This document shows positions 45,846 to 58,023 of a DNA stretch of 64,000 nucleotides, piece by piece (within the stretch, counting starts at the first letter, position 1; each line of letters starts with the position of its first letter). Source of the stretch: Antrodiella citrinella (lineage: Eukaryota > Basidiomycota > Agaricomycetes > Polyporales > Steccherinaceae); the NCBI GenBank assembly GCA_004802725.1, contig SGPM01000015.1, forward strand, positions 62,001 to 126,000, given 5' to 3'. A program made the position numbers and the translations under genes. The notes under the pieces are model-generated. The model worked only from the letters and a program-made list of their open reading frames with translations, was not told where the DNA came from and did not search any database.

Positions 45846-48832
45846 TTACCGCACGCATCCCATCCTCGCATAGAACATATCCTCCCTCAGACGCGCCAGC
45901 TCTTTCCACGTCCGCTCCTCCCACGTTCCCTCACCCACGTATGTGCCCACATCCTCTTCCCCTTCCTCGTCAGGGAACGACGGCTGTTCGTCCTCGTCTT
46001 CCTCGTCCTCATGCCGATATTCATCCGGCTCCTCACTAGGCCCAGCCAACTTCTCCGCGAAAGACTGCGCGGCGAGGCTATCGTCGTCATAGCGCGACGC
46101 CGTATCCTTCACCGTATCCTCATCAACAGCATCATGCTGCTCAGGAGGCGTAGCCAACTCCACCTCGTCGAGCTTCTCGAGACTGATGTTCCGAGGACTG
46201 CTGGCGGAGATCGGGGTGACGGCGGCAGAGGGTTCGGGTGTAGGGTCCCGGGTGGGAAGAGGAGGAGCCTCGTTGGAAAGTGCAGGAGAGGATTCTTCTG
46301 ACGTCTCCTTTGATTCTTCAGCTTCGCTTTCCTTGAGTTCTTCAGCCTCGGATGTCTTCGGTTCTTCAGCCTCCTTGGGGTCGCCGTTCACTTGAGAAGG
46401 CTCCTCGGAAGCAGTTGGTGGCTCGACAGGTGCAGGTGCAGGAACAGGTGCAATAGTAGATATCGGACGACGAGCTGCTGCGCGACGTGGAAGAGGTGGT
46501 GGAACAGCAGATGGCGTGGCTGCTCGCGGTGGCTCCTCGGGCTTTGCTTCCGGTTTAGCTTCCTCAGTCGCAGGCTTCTCTTCTGTTGCTGCTGCTGCGT
46601 CTCCCTCATGCTCATCCTTACTTTCGTCGTGAGGCGGAATAAACGTGCTGGCCATAGGTGTTGAAGGATCAGATGTGGGGAGAGAGACCTTCGTCGGAGA
46701 TGGAGATCGGCTGAGACCAGGCGACAGCTCCTCCGTTGGCGTGGAGAAGTCATCGTGCGACTCGCTCCTGCTGAGTGCCACAGGAGGAGAGACGAGATTT
46801 GACTCAGCCGAATCATGTGCCGGATCAGTCCCTCCCTCAGTTTCATCAGCAACACCTTCAGCGATCTCTTCGTCTGGGACGACAGGAGCGGGAGCAACGA
46901 CGAGACTGTTTGGACGAGACTCTCGTGTTCTATTACGCTTGGGCAAAGGAGGCGGGGGCCCTGGATGACCTGGTAATGGTTTCTCCGGAGCAGCGTTCTC
47001 CACAGGTACCGACGTTGAGGAAATGGTCCCTGAGAGGGGATGTCTAGGCGGCGGAGGTGGCAGACGCCGAGGTGGTGGAGGCGACCTGGGCTCCCTCTTC
47101 TCAACGACAGACTGCTGCTCCTCACGTTGGCTCATCTGAGACTTGGGAGACTCGTCGCCTTTGCTCCCGCTCAACCCGCGCTGCATGGTACCCCAGATTG
47201 CGCTGATGCCAACACGCGCCTTCTTCGCGGGCGTCGCAAATTGACTTTCAGAGGACCCAGACGTAGAATCCTGGCTGAGGAGGCGGGAGATGGGTAGCTT
47301 GTGAGACTCTGACGAAGGCGCTGACGTTAACGGCTCTTCCTCCCAGACCTTCTCCACTACGTTTGTACGAACGTACGCCCATAAAGTGCATGTCGCCCGG
47401 AGACGTAGCAAACACCAACCCGAAGTGCACAGAGGATATATAGTGGGTCTATTCTGACCGCCGGTCTGTTGTGGGGAGATCGGCAAGGACACTGGGAGAC
47501 CAGAGGAGGAGGTGGACGCCAAACGGAAGATGTAAACTTGCTTCGGTGGCTCAGCGGGAGGATTTGAGAAGGAAGCCTTGCTACCGGGAACAGCAACTGT
47601 TGCAATGGTCTGTAGACTCTTGAGAGCGGATGTCCACGTGCCGTTTCGGCCGCCGGGTGATGGAGGATAGGATGGACGCGAAGTCGAAGTCGAAGGAGGT
47701 GGTTCGAAGATAAGAGAGCCGCAGAGGGCGCAATTCACATGGGTATGATGAGTTGTCGGGGGTATAGTGAGAGGTGCGAGTTCCTCTAGAAGCGTACTTG
47801 TAGGCATGGGCTCTACGGTCAATTGGCCACTGTGTATAGCAGACAACACAGAACGGCGCGTGAGCCAGTTCAATGATGGTGCCAAGTCCAGGCGCACAGT
47901 CGGGTCTCTGCATGCACGAACATTAATGGTACAAATAATGACAGATTACGAATGTGTACGTACGAGTCCTCTGTGACCAATCTCGCCAAGAACGGAAGTG
48001 GTAGCAGTGTTGTGACGGCGGGGGCCTGTGGACTTGAAGGACGAAGAGAGCGAAGGTGGGCGATGAATTGGAGGTACTCGTGATATGGCAAGTGTGACGA
48101 GAGGTAGCGCATTTGAGCATGTCGAGGTTCTGGCCTAGCCGTCCATTTGCCCTTCCCTACGAGAGCGCGCATCTCAGCAACCTTCTTCTCTGATTCCTGT
48201 TTCTCCATCTCCAAAGCCTGCATCTGTGCTTGCAGAACTCCGACAACTTCTTCGGCACCTCTCAAAGCTTGCTCCGTCTCGTCGGCTTTACGCTCGCTGA
48301 TGGCGCGACCTAGACGAGCTTCCGCGACCATCCGGTTGGCTTGATCAAAGAGCCCAGCACTCAGGTCATCCAGCTCCTGCTCGATGTCAGCACGAGCGGT
48401 CTCCGCTTGACCTCTCCGAGCAGCCTCTTCCGTCGCCTTCTCCATCAGTCGCGTAAGCTCGGCCGTGACGTGATCCTTCTCGACAAGCAATCCAGTGCTG
48501 AGGGCCGAAAGATGCTGAGTTCTCTCCAATTCCAGATTAGATATCTTGAGTGTGGACGAGCGCAGATTCGCGGATGTGACATGCAGGTCATCTTCTAGGT
48601 CAGACACACGGTCGTAGGATTTGACGAGCTTGGTGTTGAGCTGAGTGACCTGGGAGAACAGATCCTGAATCTGCGACCGTAGAGACTCGATGACCATCGC
48701 CTGCGCATCCGGGTCGCTGTGTTCGCGAGCATGTCTCCCATTCACCTTCTTGGGACTCTTCTGGTCAAGGTAGTCGGCCTCGAGATTTAGTTCATGCATC
48801 TCATCGTCAGTACCATGTCCATGCGCGCTCAT
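45846..48832 (-). CDS. SEC2: Sec2-type Rab guanine-nucleotide exchange factor
   Basis: Sec2 activates the exocytic Rab Sec4 on post-Golgi vesicles. Exon 1 (48832 to about 47969) opens MSAHGHGTDDEMHELNLEAD. It contains the long GEF coiled coil: QIQDLFSQVTQLNTKLVKSY, DRVSDLEDDLHVTSANLRSS, then VEKDHVTAELTRLMEKATEE and RGQAETARADIEQELDDLSA with LFDQANRMVAEARLGR. These are the conserved Sec2 N-terminal domain blocks. A second exon (from about 47910) encodes a region with a CxxC pair (CALCGSLIF) and TSGWCLLRLRATCTLWAYVR. A very long proline- and acid-rich tail follows, with several PPPP stretches that could bind SH3 domains. The intron at about 47911-47970 joins TEDS to DPTVRLDLAPSLNW in frame. 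The gene is divergent from SEC24. Identification rests on the coiled-coil pattern and domain order. Confidence 0.85.
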
Positions 48833-49231
48833 AACTGGGACGTCATGTCATGTCAGGTATAAAATAACGACATAGCACAGGGTGGCTCACCTTTCTACCA
48901 CCGAAGGCGGTTCTGAGGCAATGAGAAAGACGAAACGAAGAGAATGCGACGGTCGCCGGTCGGTAGTCCACTACTGCCAAATGGTCGAAACAGCGTGGCG
49001 ATGAAAACATGGAAATATTTGTTTCAAGTGGGGTTTTCGTATTTGCATGTGCCACGTGGACTGGTTATGGACGGAAATACTGAATGATATCCTTGACACG
49101 CACCTCCACGTCGCTCATCGCCGTCCACGTCGACCAAGACGTGTAACTCGACCATATCTTATTCTCAAAACATCGTCGGACTTGTCCTCCTCAGCAGGAG
49201 CTTATACTTTATATCGTTCAACAACTAGTCA
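48833..49231. promoter_or_regulatory. Divergent promoter region, SEC2 and SEC24
   Basis: The 399 bases between start codons must hold both promoters. No TATA box is convincing, apart from a weak TTTATAT-like stretch near 49209 close to the SEC24 start. Confidence 0.5.
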
Positions 49232-52200
49232 TGGCTTCACCTGTTCAGCATTTACCGCCCGGCTGGAACGCAGAATGGTGAGTCGAATAGTGACGGGTTT
49301 TTGGAATGTGCATGTGATGTCCGTGTGTAGGGATGCTACGCACCAGAGGTATCTCTTCATTGGTGAGTGAAGCTAGCATCATATCTCGTTCCTGAAATAG
49401 CATACGACTCGCATGCAGAAACTACGACCGGGCATACGCAGTGGGAGCCCCCAATCGCAGACCCAGAAGCACCCCCTCCGTCAGGAGGAGGATCGCCTCC
49501 TCCAGCCCCCCACGGAGGGAAGCGTCGTCAGTATGCTGCAGGACAAACCCAGGCCTACTACGGCGGAGATTCACTTGCCGCTGCGGCTCCCGGATATACC
49601 AATGCTGGTGCGGCTCAGCCTCAACCAGCTCAGCTTTTCACTCCCGGACTTGTCGCGGAAAGTCAGTTTCAACAACAGCAGACAGTAGCAAGTGGACAAC
49701 AGCAGTATTACGGGGAGCAGCCGGAGTACATTAACGCACCTCAGCAACCCACGTACCCTCACCAGTCTCCTGCGCAAATGGGTGCCCTTGCAGATCAGTT
49801 CGGGCAGATGAACATGGGTCACAAAGGTCCTCGGTTGTTTACCACAAATCTCCTCACTTCGCCTCCTGAACCGAGAGAGCTTTTCACACCGCCCCCCGAA
49901 ATCATCCTTCCGCCTGGCTCTTGCCTTTCTCCATCTCCACTCGCAAACGCCGACGCCTCCTATCAGCGCAGTACATTGAACGCCATTCCTACTACCAACG
50001 CGCTTTTGAACAAGTCGAAGATCCCCCTGGGACTGGTTCTCACTCCTTATCGTTCAGTGAAGGAAGGTGACGAGCAGGTGCCGCTGGTTACGGATACCGT
50101 CATCGCGCGTTGCCGACGGTGCAGAACGTACATCAACCCATACGTACAATTCATTGACGGAGGCAACCGGTACGTGAAAGTTCACTTGTACACGCGTCAT
50201 TTGATTGATTTTGTCTCAAAGATGGCGTTGTTGTATGTGTTCGCTGTCGAACGAGGTCCCACAACTGTTCGACTGGGACCAAGTGCGCAATCAACCTGGC
50301 GACAGATGGGCTCGTCCTGAGCTTAACCACGGCGTCGTTGAGTTTGTGGCTCCCACAGAATATATGGTTCGCCCACCGCAGCCGGCTCTGTACGTTTTCC
50401 TGATTGACGTGAGCCACAACGCTGTGCAAACTGGCATGGTGGCTACTGCAACGCGCACTATCCTCGAGAACCTCGACAGAATACCGGATGAGAATGGCAG
50501 AACGAAAGTTGCTCTGATCGCGTTTGACACGTCGCTGTACTTCTTTTCCATGCCGGTATGATAATTTACATGGTATCGCTATTCATTTGTTGACTGTTGC
50601 GACTTTTGCAGCCTGGAACTACCGAGTCCTCGATGTTGGTGGTATCAGACATCGATGACGTCTTCTTGCCCAAACCGACAGATCTACTTATCAATTTAGC
50701 TGAAGGACGTCAGGCGCTGGAATCCCTACTCGGTCGTTTGAGCGACATGTTCCAAGACAACCACACTGTCGGTAGCGCACTTGGACCCGCTCTCCAAGCA
50801 GGCTTCCAGCTCATGGTAAGCGCACATAGTTTCTGTACAGAATGACGGCTCAATTATCTTCTCAGACTCCGATTGGTGGCAAAATCATCGCGCTTACAGC
50901 TAGCCTGCCTTCCATTGGTGCAGGTTCTCTTAAGAACAGAGAAGATCCGAAACTGCTCGGAACAGCTAAGGTAAAAGCTAATACCAGCAGCTAAAGTTGT
51001 CGTTGACTGAGATTCGAGTTTAGGAATCTGGTCTTCTGCAAGCGGCATCGCCGTTCTACAAGACTTTCGCCATCGAGTGTTCGCGAGCCCAAGTATGCGT
51101 TGACATGTTCCTTTTCAGCTCAAGTTACCAGGATGTTGCTTCGCTTGGTACGATATCTTACATTCATTTGACAATTTGGCACATTTTTCATGGTCATCTC
51201 TAGCATACCTCCCTCATTACACTGCCGGTCAGACATATTTCTACCCCGCGTTTAACGCATCACGCACCGAGGATGCTATTAAGTTCGCACATGAATTTGG
51301 CGAAGTACTTGCTCAGCCCATCATGCTTGAAGCTGTCATGCGTGTCCGAGCCTCCAAAAGTCCGTTGTTCGCATTCTACTCTTCTTTCGATTACTGACGT
51401 ACGTCTAAGACCTCCGGATGTCGTCCTTCCATGGCAATTTCTTCGTCAGATCAACAGACCTCCTTGCCATGCCTGCGGTCCCCCAGGATTTGTCTTACGC
51501 AATCGAGATTCAAATCGAAGACACTATCACTGCACCGTTTGTCGTGTTCCAGACTGCCATCTTGCATACCACATGTTACGGTATGTGGATTACCAATCCG
51601 TTCGTGTTGTGGATCTTGATGTGCTCTTTTAGGCGAACGTCGTATTCGCGTGGTGACCACCGCCCTCCCCACAACTAGCAATCTGACTGAGATTTTCGCA
51701 TCTGCCGATCAAATCGCGCTCGCCACGCTACTGGCCAACAAGGCTGTTGAGCGCTCTATCACTCACAAACTTGAGGATAGTCGGGATGCCTTGTTCAACA
51801 AGATGGTTGAGATCCTCTCTGCATACAAGGCCAGCATGACCGCCGCTGGCGCTGGCGCCAGTGCTCAACTGGCGATCTCGGAAAATCTCAAGATGCTGCC
51901 TGTTATGCTCCTTGGAATACTCAAGAATGTGAGTGCATACTATTATGCGTGCACATTGTCTTAACCCTCTTCATCAGGTTGGTATCAGGCAGAGCTCACA
52001 GATCCCTCCCGATCTCCGGGCATATGCTCAGGCCTTGTTGACGTCAATGCCGTCTCAGCTGCTCATTCCGTACATCTACCCCACTTTCTACTCTCTGCAT
52101 ACCATGCCACCCGAGGTGACTACCAAATCGGCATGTTCGTAATCTTTCGGTGCTGATAGTTTTACGTAGTGCGGAACTGTGGGCGAGCAAGGTATTATAA

Positions 52201-52715
52201 TGCCGCCTCCTTTACCACTGACATCGGAGAAGCTTGAGAGACACGGGCTCTTCCTCATCGAAGACGGCCAGACCATTTTCCTGTGGGTCGGACGGGATGC
52301 TGTTCCACAGCTCATTCTCGACGTTTTCAACCTGCCGAACTACGAGGTTCTGCGTGGTGGAAAGGCATGCATCTCCCATAAGCCCATGGGCCCATTACTC
52401 ACGAGATGATTTTGTAGACGACATTGCCAGTGTTGGACAACCCCTTCTCTCAACGCGTCAACGCGGTCATCCAGAAGACGAGGGAGATGCGCCGTGGACC
52501 ATACTACCCACATCTATACGTGGTCAAGGAGGACGGGGAGCCCGCGCTGCGCTTGTGGGCCTTGAGTTGTTTGATCCAGGATCGTGCAGACGTGCTGCCG
52601 AGCTACCAGCAGTTCATTTCTCAGTTGAAGGACAAGGTATGTATCGGCGTTGATATGCTTACGCTGTTGCTCACGGGTTTGCACGTCTTTTCAGGTGAAT
52701 GGTTCTGGTTATTAA
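49232..52715 (+). CDS. SEC24: Sec24, COPII cargo adaptor, with N-terminal WW domain
   Basis: Sec24 pairs with Sec23 in the inner COPII coat and selects cargo at ER exit sites. After two tiny introns, residues 8-38 form a WW domain (W12, W35 and P38 in the expected places; [18 protein letters not shown] starts it). A Gln/Pro/Tyr-rich linker follows. Then come the zinc finger ([15 protein letters not shown] and [17 protein letters not shown]), the trunk ([36 protein letters not shown]), the beta-barrel and helical regions, and the gelsolin-like domain ([20 protein letters not shown]). The end, SQLKDK joined to VNGSGY, is reached across the last intron; the stop is at 52713-52715. About ten introns occur, all short. 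The start was chosen at the ATG that opens the WW domain. Confidence 0.95.
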
Positions 52716-53112
52716 GTAGATATATAAATGTGAATTGGACTGTTTGTTCGACTCTCTTTTTTTTCGACAATGACGATTTTGGCTCTCATATCCCACTGAG
52801 CTGGATCTTGTGGGAAAATTGCAGATCGCGGTGCGTATACTGATAGTTTTGCTTGACAACAGCCCTCTCTGCTCAAACTGTGCGTGCCCACACTTCTGTC
52901 TCGATGATTCTCTGCTGAGCACACCACTGCGTTTCTTCAGTCAGATGCGGCTGACCACATGCGGCTGACGATTGCGAATTGGACCAACCGTCCTACAGCC
53001 CTATATATTACAATGACAGACCTCTCCAGCCGCCCCACCTACCTTGTTCTTGAACTACCTGCCTTTACCGATTTTACATATTTTCCCACATCCACACCAA
53101 CCTACAACAAAC
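52716..53112. promoter_or_regulatory. Promoter region of the 82-residue ORF
   Basis: It holds the SEC24 3' UTR, then ATGCGGCTGAC twice (52945-52955 and 52959-52969, 14 bases apart), then a TATA-like CTATATATTA at 53001-53010, about 110 bases before the next start codon. The doubled 11-mer looks like a paired activator site, which is inference. Confidence 0.45.
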
Positions 53113-53361
53113 ATGTTCTTCTTCAAACGCAAAACCGCCTGCCCGGCTCCCACCCCCATCCTTATCGACCTTCTTCCCGACGGGTGGCCTCCCGAGTTCC
53201 ACTCCGCCCCCTTCTCGCTCATCGGCGCACCGGTCCTCGTCGAGGTCGAGCGCGGGCGCGACCCCACCCAGTTCGCGCGCATTTCGTTGGAGGACGCGGC
53301 GAAGAGGGAGGACGTCAAGTACAGAGCGGAGGGATTCGAGATGGAGGTGGTCAGGGTGTAG
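53113..53361 (+). CDS. Small orphan protein, 82 residues
   Basis: A single-exon frame starting MFFFKRKTACPAPTPILIDL and ending EMEVVRV. It is C- and G-rich at third positions like the genes around it, and has a TATA box at suitable distance. It has no signal peptide in the classical sense, although the first residues are hydrophobic and basic. No family is recognised. The compact beta-prone pattern (PVLVEVERGRDPTQFARISL) suggests a small folded domain. It could be a true small gene or a chance frame in GC-rich DNA. Confidence 0.45.
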   Translation: MFFFKRKTACPAPTPILIDLLPDGWPPEFHSAPFSLIGAPVLVEVERGRDPTQFARISLEDAAKREDVKYRAEGFEMEVVRV

Positions 53362-53439
53362 ATGGAGATGGGGGATGCTGCTGGTCGGCGTTGTGTTTTC
53401 TTTTTATAGCTTTTACAGAACGACGGGATCCTGAACCAG

Positions 53440-54165
53440 GTCGACGCCACGCCACATCGCACACACGCACGCACACACACACACACCGCACGCACACACA
53501 CACACACCAACCTCAAGACCAGGAGCGGTTTCGACGGATGAGGCTGACTTTTTAGGCGCTGAACGGGTGAATTCGTTCCTTTCCGAGAAAACTTGCGTTT
53601 TATTTTGGACCAGCTTACGTGCTAGCTCACAGATCTTGCGGTCTCCACTCTAGGTACTAGTTGAAGGGCGAAGACAAGGAAGCCACCGCAGGTCGATCGA
53701 CGCCACGCACACACGCACACATACACACACCCCACGCACACGAACGCACGCTCGAAAGTTCAAGACCCGGAGCCGATGTCATGGACGAAACGGATGAGGT
53801 TGCTTTCCTAGACTCTATCACGGTGAATTCGTTCCTTTCCGCGCGGGCTTGCGTTGTATTTTGGATCAGCTTACGTGCTAGCTTACAGGTCTCGCGGTCT
53901 CCACTCCGCGGAAAGCAAGTCACGGGTCGATCTACGCCACGCTACGCACACACACACACACACATTGCACGCACACACACACACCGAACGCACACTCAAA
54001 AGCTCAAGACCAGGGGTCGATATGTTGTATGTTGGACGAGGCGGATAAGACTACGTTGTGATGCACGATCCTGGTGAATCCGTTCCTTTCCTTTCAAACT
54101 TGCATATCGTTTTAGACCAGCTTACGTACCAGTCCACAGACTTCGCGGTTACCAGTCTCTTTCTT
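53440..54165 (+). repeat. Minisatellite, three tandem units of about 240 bases with CA tracts
   Basis: Units begin at about 53440, 53692 and 53926 with GTCGA(T)C-ACGCCACGC, so spacings are about 252 and 234. Each unit has a CA/CACG-rich tract and then a shared body with TCAAGACC, TGGTGAAT-CGTTCCTTTCC, AGCTTACGT and GCGGT(C/T)(T/A)CC(A). The copies are roughly 75-85 percent alike by eye and differ most in the CA tract. The repeat directly follows the small orphan gene. No protein frame spans it in all copies. Confidence 0.85.
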
Positions 54166-54755
54166 GGGTTCGTTCTTGTTCCGTTTCGTTCTCGTTCTCA
54201 TTATACTGTATCTCTTGTTGGACTTGTTGTTGGAAGGAGCGAGTTGTGGATGGTCGGTTGAGGGACTGGCCACCCCGATGAGACCCTGTCCCGGCTCTGG
54301 TTTGCGGGTCTGGGTATCTGTTCTGTTGGTTGCGGTCGCTGTTTGTTTGTACCCGGCCTCACCGCAGCCATCGTCTCCGAAGTCGGGGGAGTTTCGACGA
54401 CGCGGCTGGGGACAGCCCGTTGTACACCTGCACAAAACAGAAAGAGGCGTAAAGCCCACAGGTTATATCCCGTCGTTCTTGCGTTCAATCGCCGGGAGAC
54501 TTTGGCTGGTCGGGTGCAGTGTCCACAAAATAGATGTCCTTTTTACTCGGGATTCTCTTCGGTGTGATCATTGCACATCGAGCGTTGTTCGTTGAACAGA
54601 AGTGGATGTATCCGGGGAGACAGCTAGTACATGTACATGAAAGAGTCCATCAAGTAAGAATTAGGAGAGGTATCAAGCAAATCTCTCTGCTTTGCAACGG
54701 TCGTCGAAACATCATCTAAGAACGAATAAATCGATCTTCACACGCTCGATATCGT
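54166..54755. other. Intergenic, unassigned short ORFs
   Basis: A plus-strand frame at 54164-54595 begins with a hydrophobic stretch, but its composition and lack of homology make it unconvincing. Nothing else was seen before the 3' end of the MFS gene. Confidence 0.4.
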
Positions 54756-57700
54756 CTATCTGATGAAGAAGCTTCCGGCAACAGCCAAAGCGCATACACC
54801 CGAACATACAAGGAATCCGAGCGGATATCCAGCGGGATTATCTTGTACACTGATGGACCACAACTACGAAAAGCAAACTGAGTGATCATCGGAGAGAACG
54901 GGGAGTTAGGAAAAAACGCACAAGGCCGCCAAGGATAGGACCAAAGAATCGGGCGAGACTAACGATGCTTTGAGCAATGCCGTTGGCGTATCCGACCAAG
55001 TGTGGGGGAGACACTGTGTATGGAAGCATCAGCATAGCGTCCGCCTGGAACATATTAACAGTTACATACTGTAGTTCAACAAGACAGATATAGCGGTATA
55101 GCTAAATGTGATGCCAGCGTAACGAATAGCACTACAACAATATGATCATCAGTTAAGATTTTAATGTAGTAAAAGGTATCACATACGTGCTCAAGGCCAA
55201 CGCTGCCAGGATTCCAGTCCCAGCGGTCAGCGTTACGTCAGAGATGAAGCATAAAAATTTGCCCACCAGCCATGACTACAATATTTCCGTCGTCTGAAGC
55301 ACTTGCAAAGACGCGGTATAAGATGACTGATAAATACGCAGGGATGTACAGTAGAGATCCGATACGGAACATGGCTAGATGGGAGAAGCGGCCGCGCGGT
55401 GGGCTGCATGACGAGACATGTTAGCCACGACATATGAGCAAAAGCCAGTGGTAGACTCACCCAATATTTCTAGTGACCCTGAAGTCAGTCGACTGTTGAA
55501 CATAATGAGAGAAATAACTTACGGATAGAAATAGAATTGATAGACAATTTGTGCGAGACACATCAACGCGACTGAAGGCAGGCTTTGGGTGAGCGACTTG
55601 AGAAAATAATACGAGCGAATCAACGTACTCAGCTGCGAGAAGTGACTGGCGTTCAGGTTCAGCCCTCCAGAAGGGTATTTACTGACATGCTAGATGAGTG
55701 ACATGCTAGCCGAAAATATGGAAATACTCACGAAACGAGGTAAAGATAAAACACTTGATCGTGTGTCGTCGAATGCAAAGCCAAGAGGCCATACTGAACT
55801 ATAACCAGCAAGGGCAGCTGTGACATGAGCGATGGCTCTGCCTCTTCAGCCGCAGCAGGTTCATCTGGACGCGCCGACTCGTTGATCGGTGCCAAATAGT
55901 CAGCGTCTGCCGCATCTGCCACTTCGAGCAGCTGCTGAGCTTCAAGGACTGCTGGTGGCGTCCGAACACCGACATGAGAGAAAATAGGAGCAGTTGGTGT
56001 GGACAAACGACGAGGAGACAGTGCGACCTCTTCGTCTGTGAGGTGCTGCGCGCCGGAAGAAGGGCGGCGAGATGCGAGAGTAGATGGACGTCGGGGTGAT
56101 CGTCCAAGAGGGACCTGAGACCCGCTGGTAGATGCACGTCTCATGAAGCGATTGACATGCGACGGAGGAGGTATTGGTGTCTGGAAAACGTCGGCCACAT
56201 CAAAGTCACCTTCTTCGATAACTTCTTCTCCACCCGCCTCCGACTCCGACTCGAATGGATCCTCGTTGTCGGCGTTGATGGCGGCAGCCACCCAAAGATC
56301 AGCAATGTTGGTGACAGCGTTCTCGTTAGCCATGAGCAGTCGTTGAGCAAAGTTGAGATCGCTTCCGGTGGCGACGGACGAGGGAACACCGTCCATGTTG
56401 CTCTCCCTCCTTCTCCGCACTGACATACCCGCAGTGCTCCCTCTGCGCGTCCCTAGGCTGGCATTGCTAGCCAATCGATTCCTGTATGTGCCTGTGTATC
56501 CATATGCAGACCCTGTAATCCGGCTTGTACGTGAAAACGTACGGCTCTTGCCCGTCGTCGACGATAACGGAACCAGAGGTTCCGGAGGAGTTGCAGGAGA
56601 TACATCGTGCGCATCTTGGACGCGCTTCGCGAAGTATCCCGACAACTTCTTTGCTACGTTTTTCACCAGACCACGCTCTTCTGCTTCCTCAGGGATAGGA
56701 GTTACTGGTCTTGACTCGCCGGACTCGGCATCATCAGGTTTCTCTGGAGGGAGTCTGATAGCACCTTCTCGAGGTCCACAATTCGGACCCAGGAAGAGAG
56801 AAAGCATGGACCCTGATACACTTATCAGAACTGATCCCCGATTGCAGGCATGGTACGAAACTCACCTGTGAACGTGACAGAAGCTGCCACCGCACAGGGG
56901 AGCAAATAAGGGTATTGCACAAAAATGGCCGCCTTTGAGAACACCCCTGGCCATTTGCTTGCTGGGTTTTCGACTAGTGCGCATGAGAAGTGCGGTCCTG
57001 CATTTGCATATATATGCCAACTCACAAGCTCCGCCGACAATGGCTCCTGAAACACCACCAAAACCCCAGCAGAATCTATGAGACAGAATGAACAAGATAC
57101 GACGGAACAGACACTGAACCCACTTACCCTAGGATAGCATAGGCACGACCCTCATTGCTTTGATCCGTTATCCCTGTCACGGACCCTCTTGCGACGCCAA
57201 TAGCACCAGCGAAAACTCCTTGCATCATTCGAATAGCTACCGCTTGCTGGATCGTAGTGGATGTGCCGAAGAGGCAACAAGTGACGGAGCTCCCTAGCAA
57301 AGCGATGAATAGCACGGTCCGTGACCCGTGCTTTGCAGCAACTGTTGCCTGAGGAAACATGAGTGGATAGTATTGAGTCATGAGGCTCAAAAACATACCC
57401 AGAGTAGCGATGTCAAAAATTGAGTGAGGAAGAAGGTAGACACTGATGACATCATACCGGTTCATGAGTCTGACCTGCATGAACTTCAAAGGACAGACGC
57501 ACCTAGTATCCCAGTCCAATATCCCACATCCGCCTCATCCGGAAACTGATTAAACCCTGCACAACATTTAGTATTCATACAAGAGATATGGTGGTCGTGC
57601 GCACCTTCAACCATAAACAGAAGGAACGGCGCAGAGACGTTCGCCGAAAGAAATTCTCCAAGCATAGTCTGTGAAAAACAATTTCAGCCTTCAGATAATC

Positions 57701-58023
57701 TTACTAGGAGATCTGCATACTATTGACAAAACAGTCATAGAGAGTGTGGGCAGCGGAGTGGCATATGCTTCGGCTGGTGGCTGGAGAGCACTTGGGATAG
57801 CCGGTCTATCTGGTTTGGGCGCGTCATTGTCCTCATCGCTGTTAATATTTCTCCAGCGATCCAGGAAGCTCGCGCGACGTGGTATTGCAGAGAAGGATAC
57901 CCGACCAGAAGGACGAGGAGTTGTCTGGTGTTGCGCCGGATCACCTTCGCTCGCCGAGGATTCTTGGCCAAACGACCGCTTCACTGGAACCGCTCTTCCA
58001 GCAGGCGAGTTCGACCCGCTCAT
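54756..58023 (-). CDS. MFS transporter with very long central loop (YCR023C/ZIFL-like)
   Basis: The first exon (58023 to about 57722) encodes a Ser/Pro-rich cytoplasmic leader starting MSGSNSPAGRAVPVKRSF. The first membrane half follows: TMLGEFLSANVSAPFLLFMV, then FNQFPDEADVGYWTGIL and the motif-A loop ATVAAKHGSRTVL, with RMMQGVFAGAIGVARGSVTG and EGRAYAILGFCWGFGGVSGA. Between helices 6 and 7 lies a loop of roughly 300 residues (about 55860-56750), rich in Ser, Arg and acidic patches such as DEDPFESESEAGGEEVIEEG-like segments. The second half ends with GYPLGFLVCSGVCALAVAGS and the stop at 54756-54758. More than ten short introns occur. The order matches the fungal MFS group that includes yeast YCR023C and relates to zinc-induced-facilitator-like proteins. 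The substrate is unknown; a vacuolar or plasma-membrane location is possible. Confidence 0.82.

Noticed and set aside
46186..47297. Several plus-strand ORFs opposite SEC2
   Set aside because: They are shadows of the proline-rich SEC2 tail; composition mirrors the antisense codons and no domain is present.
54164..54595. Plus-strand ORF with hydrophobic start as a small membrane protein
   Set aside because: Only the first 25 residues are hydrophobic; the rest is irregular and overlaps the end of the minisatellite flank.
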